From NCBI GenBank assembly GCA_002393945.1, contig DGSO01000011.1:62001-126000 (forward strand): a stretch of DNA of 64,000 bases. Reading direction: 5' to 3'. A model generated the notes under the pieces. That model was not told the origin of the DNA. It saw only the letters and a program-made list of their open reading frames with translations, and searched no databases. Shown here piece after piece: positions 34,101 to 41,136 of this stretch (within the stretch, counting starts at the first letter, position 1; each line of letters begins with the position of its first letter). This stretch comes from Bacteroidales bacterium UBA4360 (GTDB lineage: Bacteria > Bacteroidota > Bacteroidia > Bacteroidales > UBA932). A program made the translations under genes and the position numbers.

Positions 34101-36236
34101 GAAGAGAAGTTCACCGTGAAGGTTTCTGAGAAGAACGGCAGGCCGATGACCTATACCCTTGCAATCGTGGATGAAGGCCTTCTGGACCTCACTGCATTCA
34201 AGACTCCGGATCCCTGGAGTGCCATGAACAAGCCCGAGGCCCTTGGCGTGAACACCTGGGATCTCTATGACAGCGTGATAGGCGCGTTTGGCGGCCGCTT
34301 CAGCATTTCTGCCGTGGGCGGTGACGAGGATGCACTTGTCAACTCCCGCAAGGACAACCGCTTCAATCCGGTTGTGCTGTATGTGGCTCCGAGAACCCTG
34401 AATAAGGGCACTGACAAGCTTGAGCTGCAGCTTCCGATGTACGTTGGAAGCGTGCGCGTAATGCTCATCGCCGGCCATGACGGCGCATACGGCGCCAAGG
34501 ATGTCACGGTTCCCGTGCAGTCTCCTCTCATGGTTGTTACTACTCTGCCGCGCGTCCTTGGCTCATCTGAGAAAGTGAGCGTTCCGGTGAACGTGTTCAG
34601 CATGGAGGAAGGTGCCCTTGACGCATCCGTATCCATCAAGGTTGACGGCCCCGTCAAGATTGCGGGCGCTTCCAGCCAGAAGGTGCATTTTGCAGGTGCC
34701 GGAGACTCCCTGGTGAACTTTGGCCTCGAGGCGACAGGCGAAGGCACCGCCCATATAACCGTCAATGCTTCCGGCGCAGGCCACAAGACATACGAAACCA
34801 TAGCCCTCGAGCTTGTGAACAGGAATCCTGAAACCACCAGCGTAGAGAGCTTCATGCTGCCTGCAGGCGCTTCCAGGCGCATTTCCGAGGGGGCATCGGC
34901 TCAGCTTTCCGTCTTCCCCGCCATCGACGCGGCCGGCCTCTTTGCCGATATGAAGAATTACCCCTACAACTGCGGCGAGCAGCTGTCGGCCCGTGGCCTC
35001 ACTTATCTGCACCTCCTGCCCATGCTGCCTGAAAACCTGGCAGCTGAGGCTCGCGAGCTCATCCCTTCGGTTGTGAATGCCCTGTATGCAAGGCAGAATG
35101 CCGACGGCGGCTTCGGCTACTGGGGCGGCGGAGCGTCATCCACCTGGGTGTCCTCCATGGCCGGACAGTTCCTCTCCGAGGCCTCCAAGGCCGGATTTGA
35201 GGTGAATTCCGGCGTCCTGAAGGCCTGGAAGGGCTATCAGGAAAAGATGGTTAAGGTGTTCAGGCTTGCCCCCGGACAGTTCTTTGACAACCTTGACCAG
35301 GCTTACAGGCTGTATGCCATGGCCGTTGCAGGCATCGACGCTGCAGCCGGAATGAACCGCCTCAGAGAGGCCGGTGAGATTGGCGAAAGGGCGTCCTGGA
35401 TGCTTGCAAGCGCCTATGCCGTGAGCGGCAAGAAGGATACTGCAAGGAAGATTCTGGAGGGCGTAGGCAGGGAATTCCCGGAATATGAACCCTACAACAT
35501 AACCTACGGCAATTCCTTCAGGGACAAGATGGTAGCCCTTGAGGCGCTGTCGCTTGTGGGCAATGTTGCCGATGCCCTTGCAATAGCACGTGAAAACCTT
35601 CCTTCCGGCACTCTGTCTACCCAGGAGAGCGCATTTGCAGCCATGGCTTATGACAGGCTGTTCAAGGCCATGCCCACCCAGGCTGTGAACGCAAAGCTTG
35701 ACGGGAAGGACGTGGTTTCTGCCGCTTCGATGGTTACGGTGGGTTCCGGACTGCTTGAGAACAGCTCCGAGGGACCGCTTTATGTAACCGTTTGCAAGAC
35801 TTCACGCGAGCCTTCCGCCAAGGCGCTTTCAAGCGGTCTTGGACTTGAAGTACGTTATGTAGATGATGAGGGCAGGGCGCTGAATCCAGCATCTTTGAAG
35901 CAGGGTACGCGCATGAAGGCCGTGGTGAAGGTTACGAACCTCACCGGCCGTGAGCTGGAGAACCTGTCACTGTCACTTGCAGTACCTTCAGGATGGGAAA
36001 TAGTGAATGACCGCCTGGTGGGAGGAGCATCTGAAGGGTATGACCACAAGGATATCCGCGATGCCCGCGTAGACTGGTTCTATGCACTGCCTGCAGGCCG
36101 GTTCAAGACTTTCAGGATTGTGCTCCGCGCTGCTTATGAGGGCACTTACGTGCTGCCTTCAGTGGTTGCAGGCGCCATGTACGAGCCTTCAGTTGCCGCA
36201 TCTACTGCCGCAGGTACTGCAGTGGTTACACGATGA
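31101..36236 (+). CDS. Thioester alpha-2-macroglobulin family lipoprotein
   Basis: 1711 residues with lipobox LVSC (Cys17), so probably periplasmic and membrane-anchored. After MG-type domains (MG2-like YGERGVWRPGDTLHLAAI) comes the thioester motif CGEQ in NYPYNCGEQLSARGL (Cys1291), in the alpha-toroid TED domain. Bacterial A2Ms of this type trap incoming proteases covalently. The pairing with pbpC directly downstream (ATGA overlap) is the known yfhM-pbpC arrangement, suggesting a link between protease defence and cell-wall repair. Near residues 115-142 a stretch RFLDFARNDKGSARNDKG.. is translated repeat DNA. Confidence 0.93.
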   Translation: MKKLLAALIPVLLLVSCKEQKPVTPSAEEFAQYIKAYTGGIIGADATLRVELTDDLSQQLAGAVSKGASLPVDMFTFKPSLEGTVTWDGTRAVVFTPAAGALVPGEKYRVRFDLKRFLDFARNDKGSARNDKGGARNDKGGSDFFEYGFTVNKAVEESEEEEDMGAGFRVRSAKLEGSYIDVKFSEAPQNAAKRGLVELDGVARSYVQVMDDVVRVHFEGRKGDMTLTVDKGVRNAGGEPLVQEFTKVFRDGEEKPAVEIPLSGNILPDKDRLLIPFKAVNLSAVEVRVVKIYEKNVLMFLQDNDLSERSSMRRSGRLIFKGDIPLEAENLHKWNSHCLDLKNIIQQEPGAIYSVRISFRLDQSLYGGKEPMRTISTTAITKADEKLWDEQNPWYWDNDYDWDEYDWKESEDPEKPSYYMDSDRFPSVRILASDIGLVAEYAGGDELWIAATDLLSAKPLGGVSVEAFDFQLQSIGKGKTGGDGLAKLNVARKPFVVVGKAGGSTSYLKMGGSGRSLSRFDVGGQVLQEGLKAYIYGERGVWRPGDTLHLAAIVNALPDGHPATMEVYTPAGQFYAKYVRSCSDGFYSFDIPTAADDPTGYWNAYLKIGGSTFHKTLHVETVKPNRLKISADYPSVLEAGKSVTVPVSAQWLSGGVAGDCPVNARMTLRKASGASFRGFEKYTFINPASSFKSSEAELFKGRLSGTGDLNAIVKLPVAEDAPGMLQAFIVTSVQENGGDESFTTATVPFSPFSAYVGINVPEGDYLETDKDQPIRIAVVDAAGKRVKGHKLEYAIYKTGWNWWWESPLGDLDTWIAGSSVEKIDSGTLTSGSADATVTLRVNYPDWGRYMILVRDVTSGHVSGRAVTVDWPDYRGRADRRDPESATMLTFSTDKTSYKVGEKATVYIPASEGSQALVSLENGSRVLDRKWVALSGKDTPWSFTVTAEMAPNFYVHVTLVRPYSATAGAQPIRLYGVQRVGVENPASHLEPVIELPKVLRPEEKFTVKVSEKNGRPMTYTLAIVDEGLLDLTAFKTPDPWSAMNKPEALGVNTWDLYDSVIGAFGGRFSISAVGGDEDALVNSRKDNRFNPVVLYVAPRTLNKGTDKLELQLPMYVGSVRVMLIAGHDGAYGAKDVTVPVQSPLMVVTTLPRVLGSSEKVSVPVNVFSMEEGALDASVSIKVDGPVKIAGASSQKVHFAGAGDSLVNFGLEATGEGTAHITVNASGAGHKTYETIALELVNRNPETTSVESFMLPAGASRRISEGASAQLSVFPAIDAAGLFADMKNYPYNCGEQLSARGLTYLHLLPMLPENLAAEARELIPSVVNALYARQNADGGFGYWGGGASSTWVSSMAGQFLSEASKAGFEVNSGVLKAWKGYQEKMVKVFRLAPGQFFDNLDQAYRLYAMAVAGIDAAAGMNRLREAGEIGERASWMLASAYAVSGKKDTARKILEGVGREFPEYEPYNITYGNSFRDKMVALEALSLVGNVADALAIARENLPSGTLSTQESAFAAMAYDRLFKAMPTQAVNAKLDGKDVVSAASMVTVGSGLLENSSEGPLYVTVCKTSREPSAKALSSGLGLEVRYVDDEGRALNPASLKQGTRMKAVVKVTNLTGRELENLSLSLAVPSGWEIVNDRLVGGASEGYDHKDIRDARVDWFYALPAGRFKTFRIVLRAAYEGTYVLPSVVAGAMYEPSVAASTAAGTAVVTR
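31445..31530 (+). repeat. Palindromic repeat with 21-bp reiterations translated in the A2M gene
   Basis: GAGATTTCTCGACTTCGCTC is followed by three copies of GCTCGAAATGACAAAGGT spaced 21 bp apart, an exact multiple of three. It encodes RFLDFARNDKG and two further SARNDKG-type heptads. The same repeat is in folC and pbpC. Confidence 0.8.
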
Positions 36237-38731
36237 CGCCTGACCGGCACACCCCCAAAGCCACCTGTTGCACGAAAATGAGCAAAAACGTGCAGCAGGT
36301 GGCTGCTGCTAGCCACCTGTTACACAAAAAACGGCTTAAACGTGCATCAGGTGGCTTGCTGTTGCTTGTACTGCTCCTGTGGCTTTTCTTACTTCCGCAG
36401 GGACTGTTCAAGGATACGGTTTACTCCACGGTGGTGGAATCGGCAGAGGGGGAGCTTCTGGGAGCCAGGATTGCGGCCGATGGGCAGTGGCGGTTCCCGC
36501 CGGCTGGAGAGGTGCCGGAGAGGTTTTCGACAGCCCTTATACAGTTCGAGGACAGGCGGTTCCGGTGGCATCCGGGAGTGGATGTGCTGGCCGTGGGACG
36601 TGCACTCAGGGAGAATGTCCGCAGCGGGCATGTGGTGAGCGGTGGAAGTACCATCACCATGCAGGTGATACGTATTTCGCGCGGTCGTGAGAGAACGCTG
36701 TGGCAGAAGGTTGTAGAGGCGGTAGAGGCCGTGAGGCTGGAGTGCCGGCATTCCAAGAAATACATACTGGCACAGTATGCGGCACATGCTCCGTTCGGGG
36801 GCAATGTGGTTGGCCTTGAGGCGGCTGCATGGCGTTATTTCGGCGTTCCGGCTGGGGATTTGAGCTGGGGGGAATCGGCACTGCTGGCGGTTCTTCCCAA
36901 TGCGCCGTCGTCGCTGCACCCCGGGAAGGGGAGGGATGAGCTGCTGGAGAAGCGCAACAGGCTGCTTCTGAGGTTGTTGGAGCATGGGGATATAGACAGG
37001 GATACTTACAACGAGGCCGTGCTGGAGCCGCTTCCGGAAAAGCCGGTGGCGCTGCCTTCGTATGCGTCGCACTATGTGGAAGGATGCCCGGAAGGCGTCC
37101 AGACGCGCTCATCCATACGGCTGCCGCTGCAGAGGGCGGTGGAGGAGGCGGTGCGTCTGCGCTCGGATGCCCTTGCGGCAGAGGGCGTGGCCGACATGGC
37201 CGCCGTGGTAATCGACAATTCTACCGGGGATGTAGTGGCCTATGTGGGGAATTCTTCCCCGGAGCGCCAGAGGCCGGGTTCCGAGGTTGACATAGCGCGC
37301 TCTCCGAGGTCTACGGGAAGCATCCTGAAGCCGCTTCTGTATGAGGCGGCGCTGGAGGACGGAACAATTCTTCCCGGCACTCTTCTTCCGGATATTCCGG
37401 TGAACCTTAACGGCTTTGCCCCGCAGAACTTTGACAGGGAGTTTTACGGTGCCGTGCCTGCAAACGAGGCCCTGGCGCGTTCCCTTAACGTTCCGGCGGT
37501 GTTCCTTCTTCGCTCCTACGGAGTTCCTTGCTTCTACGACGTCCTTGTGAAGGCCGGGCTCACGACGCTCACCAATGACGCCTCCCACTACGGCCTCTCC
37601 CTCATCCTTGGCGGTGCGGAAGGCACGCTGCTGGACATCGTGAGGGCGTATGCGGGAATGGTGAGAGATTTCTCGACTCCGCCTTCGGCTCCGCTCGAAA
37701 TGACAGGAAAAGTTCCGCTCGAAATGATAAAAAATAGGCGCCTGCAGGCGCCCGGCCGGGCCCGGGATTTTGCAAATGGGCGGTTGGTTTCGGGCAAAAT
37801 CGTTGAGGGCGAAAAGGCCGCGGGGGTGTATGAGGGGGCAGAGCCCCCTGTATTGACAGGCAGGCGCCTTGCTATTTGGTATACGTTTGAGGCGCTGAAG
37901 GAGGTGAACAGGCCGGATCAGCTGGACTGGAGGCTGATTGGATCGGTGAGGAAGGCGGCGTGGAAGACGGGGACAAGTTATGGGTTCCGTGATGCGTGGG
38001 CGGTGGGCATGACTCCGGGATACACCATCGGGGTGTGGGCAGGGAATGCAGAGGGCGAGGGCGTTCCGGGCCTTACCGGAGCGCGTGCCGCCGGGCCGGT
38101 GATGTTCGACATCCTGAATTTGCTGCCGCAGGGCCCGTGGTTCGCGGAGCCGTCCTTAAAATCGGCCGATTTTGAGGATGACACCCCCTCTGGAAGGGGT
38201 GCCGTCCTTGAAAATGGCCAAAAACAAGGACGGAACGGCAGTGGCGAGTCGGGGGGCGTCGTGTGGGCCGATGTGTGCAAGGCATCTGGCCACCTGGCGG
38301 GGCCGGAGTGCCCGGAGACGGTGAGCATGCCGCTGCCTGAGAGGGCTATGGAGAGCGCCCCGTGCCCGTACCACAGGGGTGGCGCGTTCGTGCTGCCGCC
38401 GTCGATGGAATGGTACTACAAGCCTCATCATCCGGAGTATGTGGGAGCAGGCAAGGCTTCGGGCGGGGCGAGGATGGAATTCATCTATCCATCGGCACCG
38501 GGGAGCGTCCTCAGGATGCCGGCGAAGATGGGCAGTGAGACTCCCGGAATTGTGTTCAGGGTGGCGCACAGGGAGGCAGGCACTACGCTGTGGTGGCACA
38601 TGGACGGAGCATACGTTGGAGAGACCAGACTCATTCACGAGATAAGGCTGTCTCCGGCGCCGGGACGTCACCGTCTGACGGTTACAGATGCCTCCGGAGA
38701 GACAATTTCGACCTCTTTCACGTGCGAATAG
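36233..38731 (+). CDS. pbpC: Penicillin-binding protein 1C with in-frame repeat insertions
   Basis: 832 residues. A cytoplasmic N-terminus and one transmembrane helix (~40-58) lead to a GT51 glycosyltransferase domain (LIQFEDRRFRWHPGVD; GGSTITMQ). A transpeptidase domain follows with SILK (Ser363, Lys366), SLN near 420 and KTGTS (578-582). The C-terminal domain contains the PBP1C-type CKASGHLAGPEC…CPYH pattern. It polymerises and cross-links peptidoglycan, and overlaps the A2M stop by ATGA. Four repeat blocks are translated within it: a double palindrome near the N-terminus (~9-42), two blocks before the KTG motif (~478-541) and a palindrome pair in the C-terminal linker (~651-667). All catalytic motifs remain intact. 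Confidence 0.92.
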   Translation: MTPDRHTPKATCCTKMSKNVQQVAAASHLLHKKRLKRASGGLLLLVLLLWLFLLPQGLFKDTVYSTVVESAEGELLGARIAADGQWRFPPAGEVPERFSTALIQFEDRRFRWHPGVDVLAVGRALRENVRSGHVVSGGSTITMQVIRISRGRERTLWQKVVEAVEAVRLECRHSKKYILAQYAAHAPFGGNVVGLEAAAWRYFGVPAGDLSWGESALLAVLPNAPSSLHPGKGRDELLEKRNRLLLRLLEHGDIDRDTYNEAVLEPLPEKPVALPSYASHYVEGCPEGVQTRSSIRLPLQRAVEEAVRLRSDALAAEGVADMAAVVIDNSTGDVVAYVGNSSPERQRPGSEVDIARSPRSTGSILKPLLYEAALEDGTILPGTLLPDIPVNLNGFAPQNFDREFYGAVPANEALARSLNVPAVFLLRSYGVPCFYDVLVKAGLTTLTNDASHYGLSLILGGAEGTLLDIVRAYAGMVRDFSTPPSAPLEMTGKVPLEMIKNRRLQAPGRARDFANGRLVSGKIVEGEKAAGVYEGAEPPVLTGRRLAIWYTFEALKEVNRPDQLDWRLIGSVRKAAWKTGTSYGFRDAWAVGMTPGYTIGVWAGNAEGEGVPGLTGARAAGPVMFDILNLLPQGPWFAEPSLKSADFEDDTPSGRGAVLENGQKQGRNGSGESGGVVWADVCKASGHLAGPECPETVSMPLPERAMESAPCPYHRGGAFVLPPSMEWYYKPHHPEYVGAGKASGGARMEFIYPSAPGSVLRMPAKMGSETPGIVFRVAHREAGTTLWWHMDGAYVGETRLIHEIRLSPAPGRHRLTVTDASGETISTSFTCE
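36259..36356 (+). repeat. Two tandem 46-bp palindromes in the 5' end of pbpC
   Basis: AGCCACCTGTTGCACG, a 14-nt spacer and CGTGCAGCAGGTGGCT (36259-36304) form a 16-bp stem with one mismatch. A second, more degenerate unit follows at 36311-36356. Both are translated into the cytoplasmic N-terminus of PBP1C. Confidence 0.8.
37665..37731 (+). repeat. GAGATTTCTCGA-type palindromic repeat translated in pbpC
   Basis: GAGATTTCTCGACTCC…CCGCTCGAAATGACA plus a partial reiteration. The repeat is read here in a different frame from folC and the A2M gene, giving RDFSTPPSAPLEMT instead of RFLD…ARNDK. Confidence 0.75.
37733..37855 (-). repeat. Partial composite element (copy 4) translated in pbpC
   Basis: On the minus strand it reads AATACAGGGGGCTCTGCC, CCCTCATACACCCCCGCGGCC, a diverged middle, then CCCGGGCCCGGCCGGG and GGCGCCTGCAGGCGCC. 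This is the same block order as copies 1-3 but without the 52-bp repeats. It adds about 40 residues (AGVYEGAEPPVL… part) to PBP1C. Confidence 0.8.
38183..38233 (+). repeat. Palindrome pair translated in the pbpC C-terminal linker
   Basis: ACCCCCTCTGGAAGGGGT (38183-38200) is followed by CCGTCCTTG (38202-38210) and its perfect complement CAAGGACGG (38225-38233). It encodes a Gly/Asn/Gln-rich linker not expected in PBP1C. Confidence 0.6.
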
Positions 38732-38774
38732 CCGCTTTTTTGGGGCAGAGCGCGGAATAAAATGAAATTTTTTT

Positions 38775-38782
38775 TATATTTG
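38775..38782 (+). promoter_or_regulatory. -7 box of the histidine kinase operon
   Basis: TATATTTG ends 5 nt before the ATG at 38788. The intergenic gap after pbpC is only 56 bp. A leaderless transcript is predicted. Confidence 0.55.
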
Positions 38783-38787
38783 AGGAT

Positions 38788-40707
38788 ATGAAAAAGTTTC
38801 TTCTGCTCATCATAGCTTTTTTCGCGGCGACTGCAGCTGCTCTGGCGCAGAACAATTCGTATCAGTTGGACGACGAGTGTTTTGAAGCTTATCGCCAGAC
38901 AGAACTTAAGGCCGGCACCCCGGAATTCGCGGCCGCCAATGCCCAGCTCATGAAGGTCGCCATCGAAAAAGGCGACACCAAGGCCCAGACGCTCTATTAC
39001 GTCATGGCCCTCAAGGATGCAACGCGCAGGTACAGGTATTTGGAATCCACCCCCGAAACGGACAAGGATGTCCTTCAGAAGACGGACGACCTCAAAAAAG
39101 TTGCAGAGAAACTCGGCTATATCCAGTATTACTACTACGCTTACGAACTGGCGCAGAATTATTTCTTCAACCACGGCAAGAGCATTCAGGCTATGGACAT
39201 GGTTGAGGAGATGAGAAAGATAGCAGTCCAGAAAGGGGACGAATACGGCGTGTGGATGGGCACCCGCTATATCCTTTCGCTGTATATAGCGCAGAACGAC
39301 TATATATCGGCAAAGAGTTATATCCAGGAGGCGATCCGGATTTACGAGAACTCGACAGACCCCACCATCCGCAGGCAGAGCGGCACCCGTCTGTACTGCG
39401 ACCTTGCCGACACCTACCCCATCGGCCATGATTCCGTAAAGGTGAACCTCCGTAAGGCCGAAGCTACGGCGAAAGCGCACCTTGACAGCCTCAGGATCAG
39501 TTATCACAAGGCAAAGCTCTATGCCTACGAGAGGAATATCGAGGGCTATGAAGCGGCCAGGGACTACTGCAAGGGAGACCCGCAGCTGTTCCATGTGAGT
39601 ACATCGGCAGAGATGCTTTTCAACGATATCGACAAGCTGGTGTACCATCGCACCGGTACGGACAGCCTTGTCTTCGATACCGAGCGCCTCAAGATAAGGG
39701 AGGTGAAGTACCTGGCAAACATCGCCGAACATCACGGCTACAAAGAGCTGGCTTTCGAAATCGAGAAAAAGCTGGTGAGAAGGGACGAGAGGTATCTTTC
39801 CGAGGCCAACCGTTCCCGCCTTTCTGAACTGGAGGCGAAGATGGGCAACACCGTCCTCACCTCTGAAGTGATGGAGGCAAGGCTCAAATCCCAGAAGGTC
39901 ACTATGCTGGCGATGATACTGGTTGTCGTCTTCCTGCTTGCGGTGGTTGGTTTCTTTATCCTGTATACACGGCAGCTCAAGAAGAAGAACGAGCAGATTC
40001 GCCTTGCCAATGAGGCCAAAACCCGTTTTGTGCAGAACATGAGCCACGAAGTGAGAACCCCTCTGAACGCCATCGTGGGCTTCTCCCAGCTGCTTTCCCT
40101 GCCGGACGGCAGCTTCTCCGAAGAAGAGAAGTCAGAGTTCTCGGGGCATATAGTGAACAACACCAAGATGCTCACCATGCTCCTGGACGACATTCTGAAT
40201 GCATCGGCAATGGACAGCGGCAATTACAGGATAAGCTACGAAACCGGCGAGATGCACTTCATCGCAAAGGCTGCCATCACAAGTTCCGAACACCGTCTCC
40301 AGCCCGGCGTGCAGATGTACTACAAGCCTGCCGATGAGACTCCGTTCTATTTCACTACAGACCCCAGCCGTGTGCAGCAGATACTCATAAACCTGCTCAC
40401 AAACGCCTGCAAGCACACTCCCAAGGGCGAAATTGTCCTGGAGAGCTGCGTGAGCGACGGTTACGTGAAATATACCGTTACGGACACAGGCCCCGGCATC
40501 CCCGCCGACCAGGCCGAAAAAATCTTCGACCGCTTCACCAAACTTAACGAATTCGTGCAGGGAACAGGCCTGGGGCTGTCTATATGCCGGGACATCGCTT
40601 CCCGCATGGATGCCAAGGTCTATCTTGACACAAGCTATACAGGGGGCTCCCGCTTTGTGTTCGAAGTCCCCGTTTCACCGAAGACAAACGATACTAATGC
40701 CAAATAA
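38788..40707 (+). CDS. Sensor histidine kinase with periplasmic TPR-like domain
   Basis: 639 residues. A signal peptide is followed by ~340 helical residues of TPR character in the periplasm, a transmembrane helix (MLAMILVVVFLLAVVGFFIL), a short coiled coil, and a HisKA domain (NMSHEVRTPLNAIVGFSQLL, phospho-acceptor His420). The HATPase_c domain carries N-box NLLTNACKHTPKG, G1 DTGPGIP and G2 GTGLGLS. It should autophosphorylate and pass phosphate to the receiver protein encoded 9 nt downstream. The signal is unknown. Confidence 0.92.
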   Translation: MKKFLLLIIAFFAATAAALAQNNSYQLDDECFEAYRQTELKAGTPEFAAANAQLMKVAIEKGDTKAQTLYYVMALKDATRRYRYLESTPETDKDVLQKTDDLKKVAEKLGYIQYYYYAYELAQNYFFNHGKSIQAMDMVEEMRKIAVQKGDEYGVWMGTRYILSLYIAQNDYISAKSYIQEAIRIYENSTDPTIRRQSGTRLYCDLADTYPIGHDSVKVNLRKAEATAKAHLDSLRISYHKAKLYAYERNIEGYEAARDYCKGDPQLFHVSTSAEMLFNDIDKLVYHRTGTDSLVFDTERLKIREVKYLANIAEHHGYKELAFEIEKKLVRRDERYLSEANRSRLSELEAKMGNTVLTSEVMEARLKSQKVTMLAMILVVVFLLAVVGFFILYTRQLKKKNEQIRLANEAKTRFVQNMSHEVRTPLNAIVGFSQLLSLPDGSFSEEEKSEFSGHIVNNTKMLTMLLDDILNASAMDSGNYRISYETGEMHFIAKAAITSSEHRLQPGVQMYYKPADETPFYFTTDPSRVQQILINLLTNACKHTPKGEIVLESCVSDGYVKYTVTDTGPGIPADQAEKIFDRFTKLNEFVQGTGLGLSICRDIASRMDAKVYLDTSYTGGSRFVFEVPVSPKTNDTNAK

Positions 40708-40716
40708 AATCGTATT

Positions 40717-41136
40717 ATGACTCCTTTATACGCACAGGATCACGACTATTCTGCTTACAATGTCCTTGCAGTGGACGATATTCCCCTGAACCTTCTTCTG
40801 GTCCAGAAGATGCTTTCCCGTTTCAATTTCAAGATGCGCACGGCATCCGGCGGCCAGCAGGCCCTTGACGCCGTTGCAGCCCAGAAGCCGGACCTTATCC
40901 TGCTGGATCTCATGATGCCGGGAATAGACGGCTTTGAGGTAATCAAGAGGCTTCGCGAAAACCCTGAGACTGCAGACATCCAGATTGTCATCCTGAGTGC
41001 CCTTAACTCCAACGAGGACGTTGTGAAGGGCTTCAACGTTGGTGCGAATGACTTCATCATGAAGCCTATCATCATGGAGAAACTCCTTACCTGCGTCATC
41101 ACCCAGCTGCAGATAGTAGAAGGCAAGAAGAAGTGA
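40717..41136 (+). CDS. Single-domain response regulator (CheY-like receiver)
   Basis: 139 residues, receiver domain only: acidic pair D20/D21, phospho-acceptor D64 in LILLDLMMPG, Ser94 and Lys116 (IMKPI). There is no DNA-binding output domain, so it probably acts by protein contact or in a phosphorelay with the kinase just upstream. Its TGA overlaps the GTG start of the next gene. Confidence 0.92.
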   Translation: MTPLYAQDHDYSAYNVLAVDDIPLNLLLVQKMLSRFNFKMRTASGGQQALDAVAAQKPDLILLDLMMPGIDGFEVIKRLRENPETADIQIVILSALNSNEDVVKGFNVGANDFIMKPIIMEKLLTCVITQLQIVEGKKK

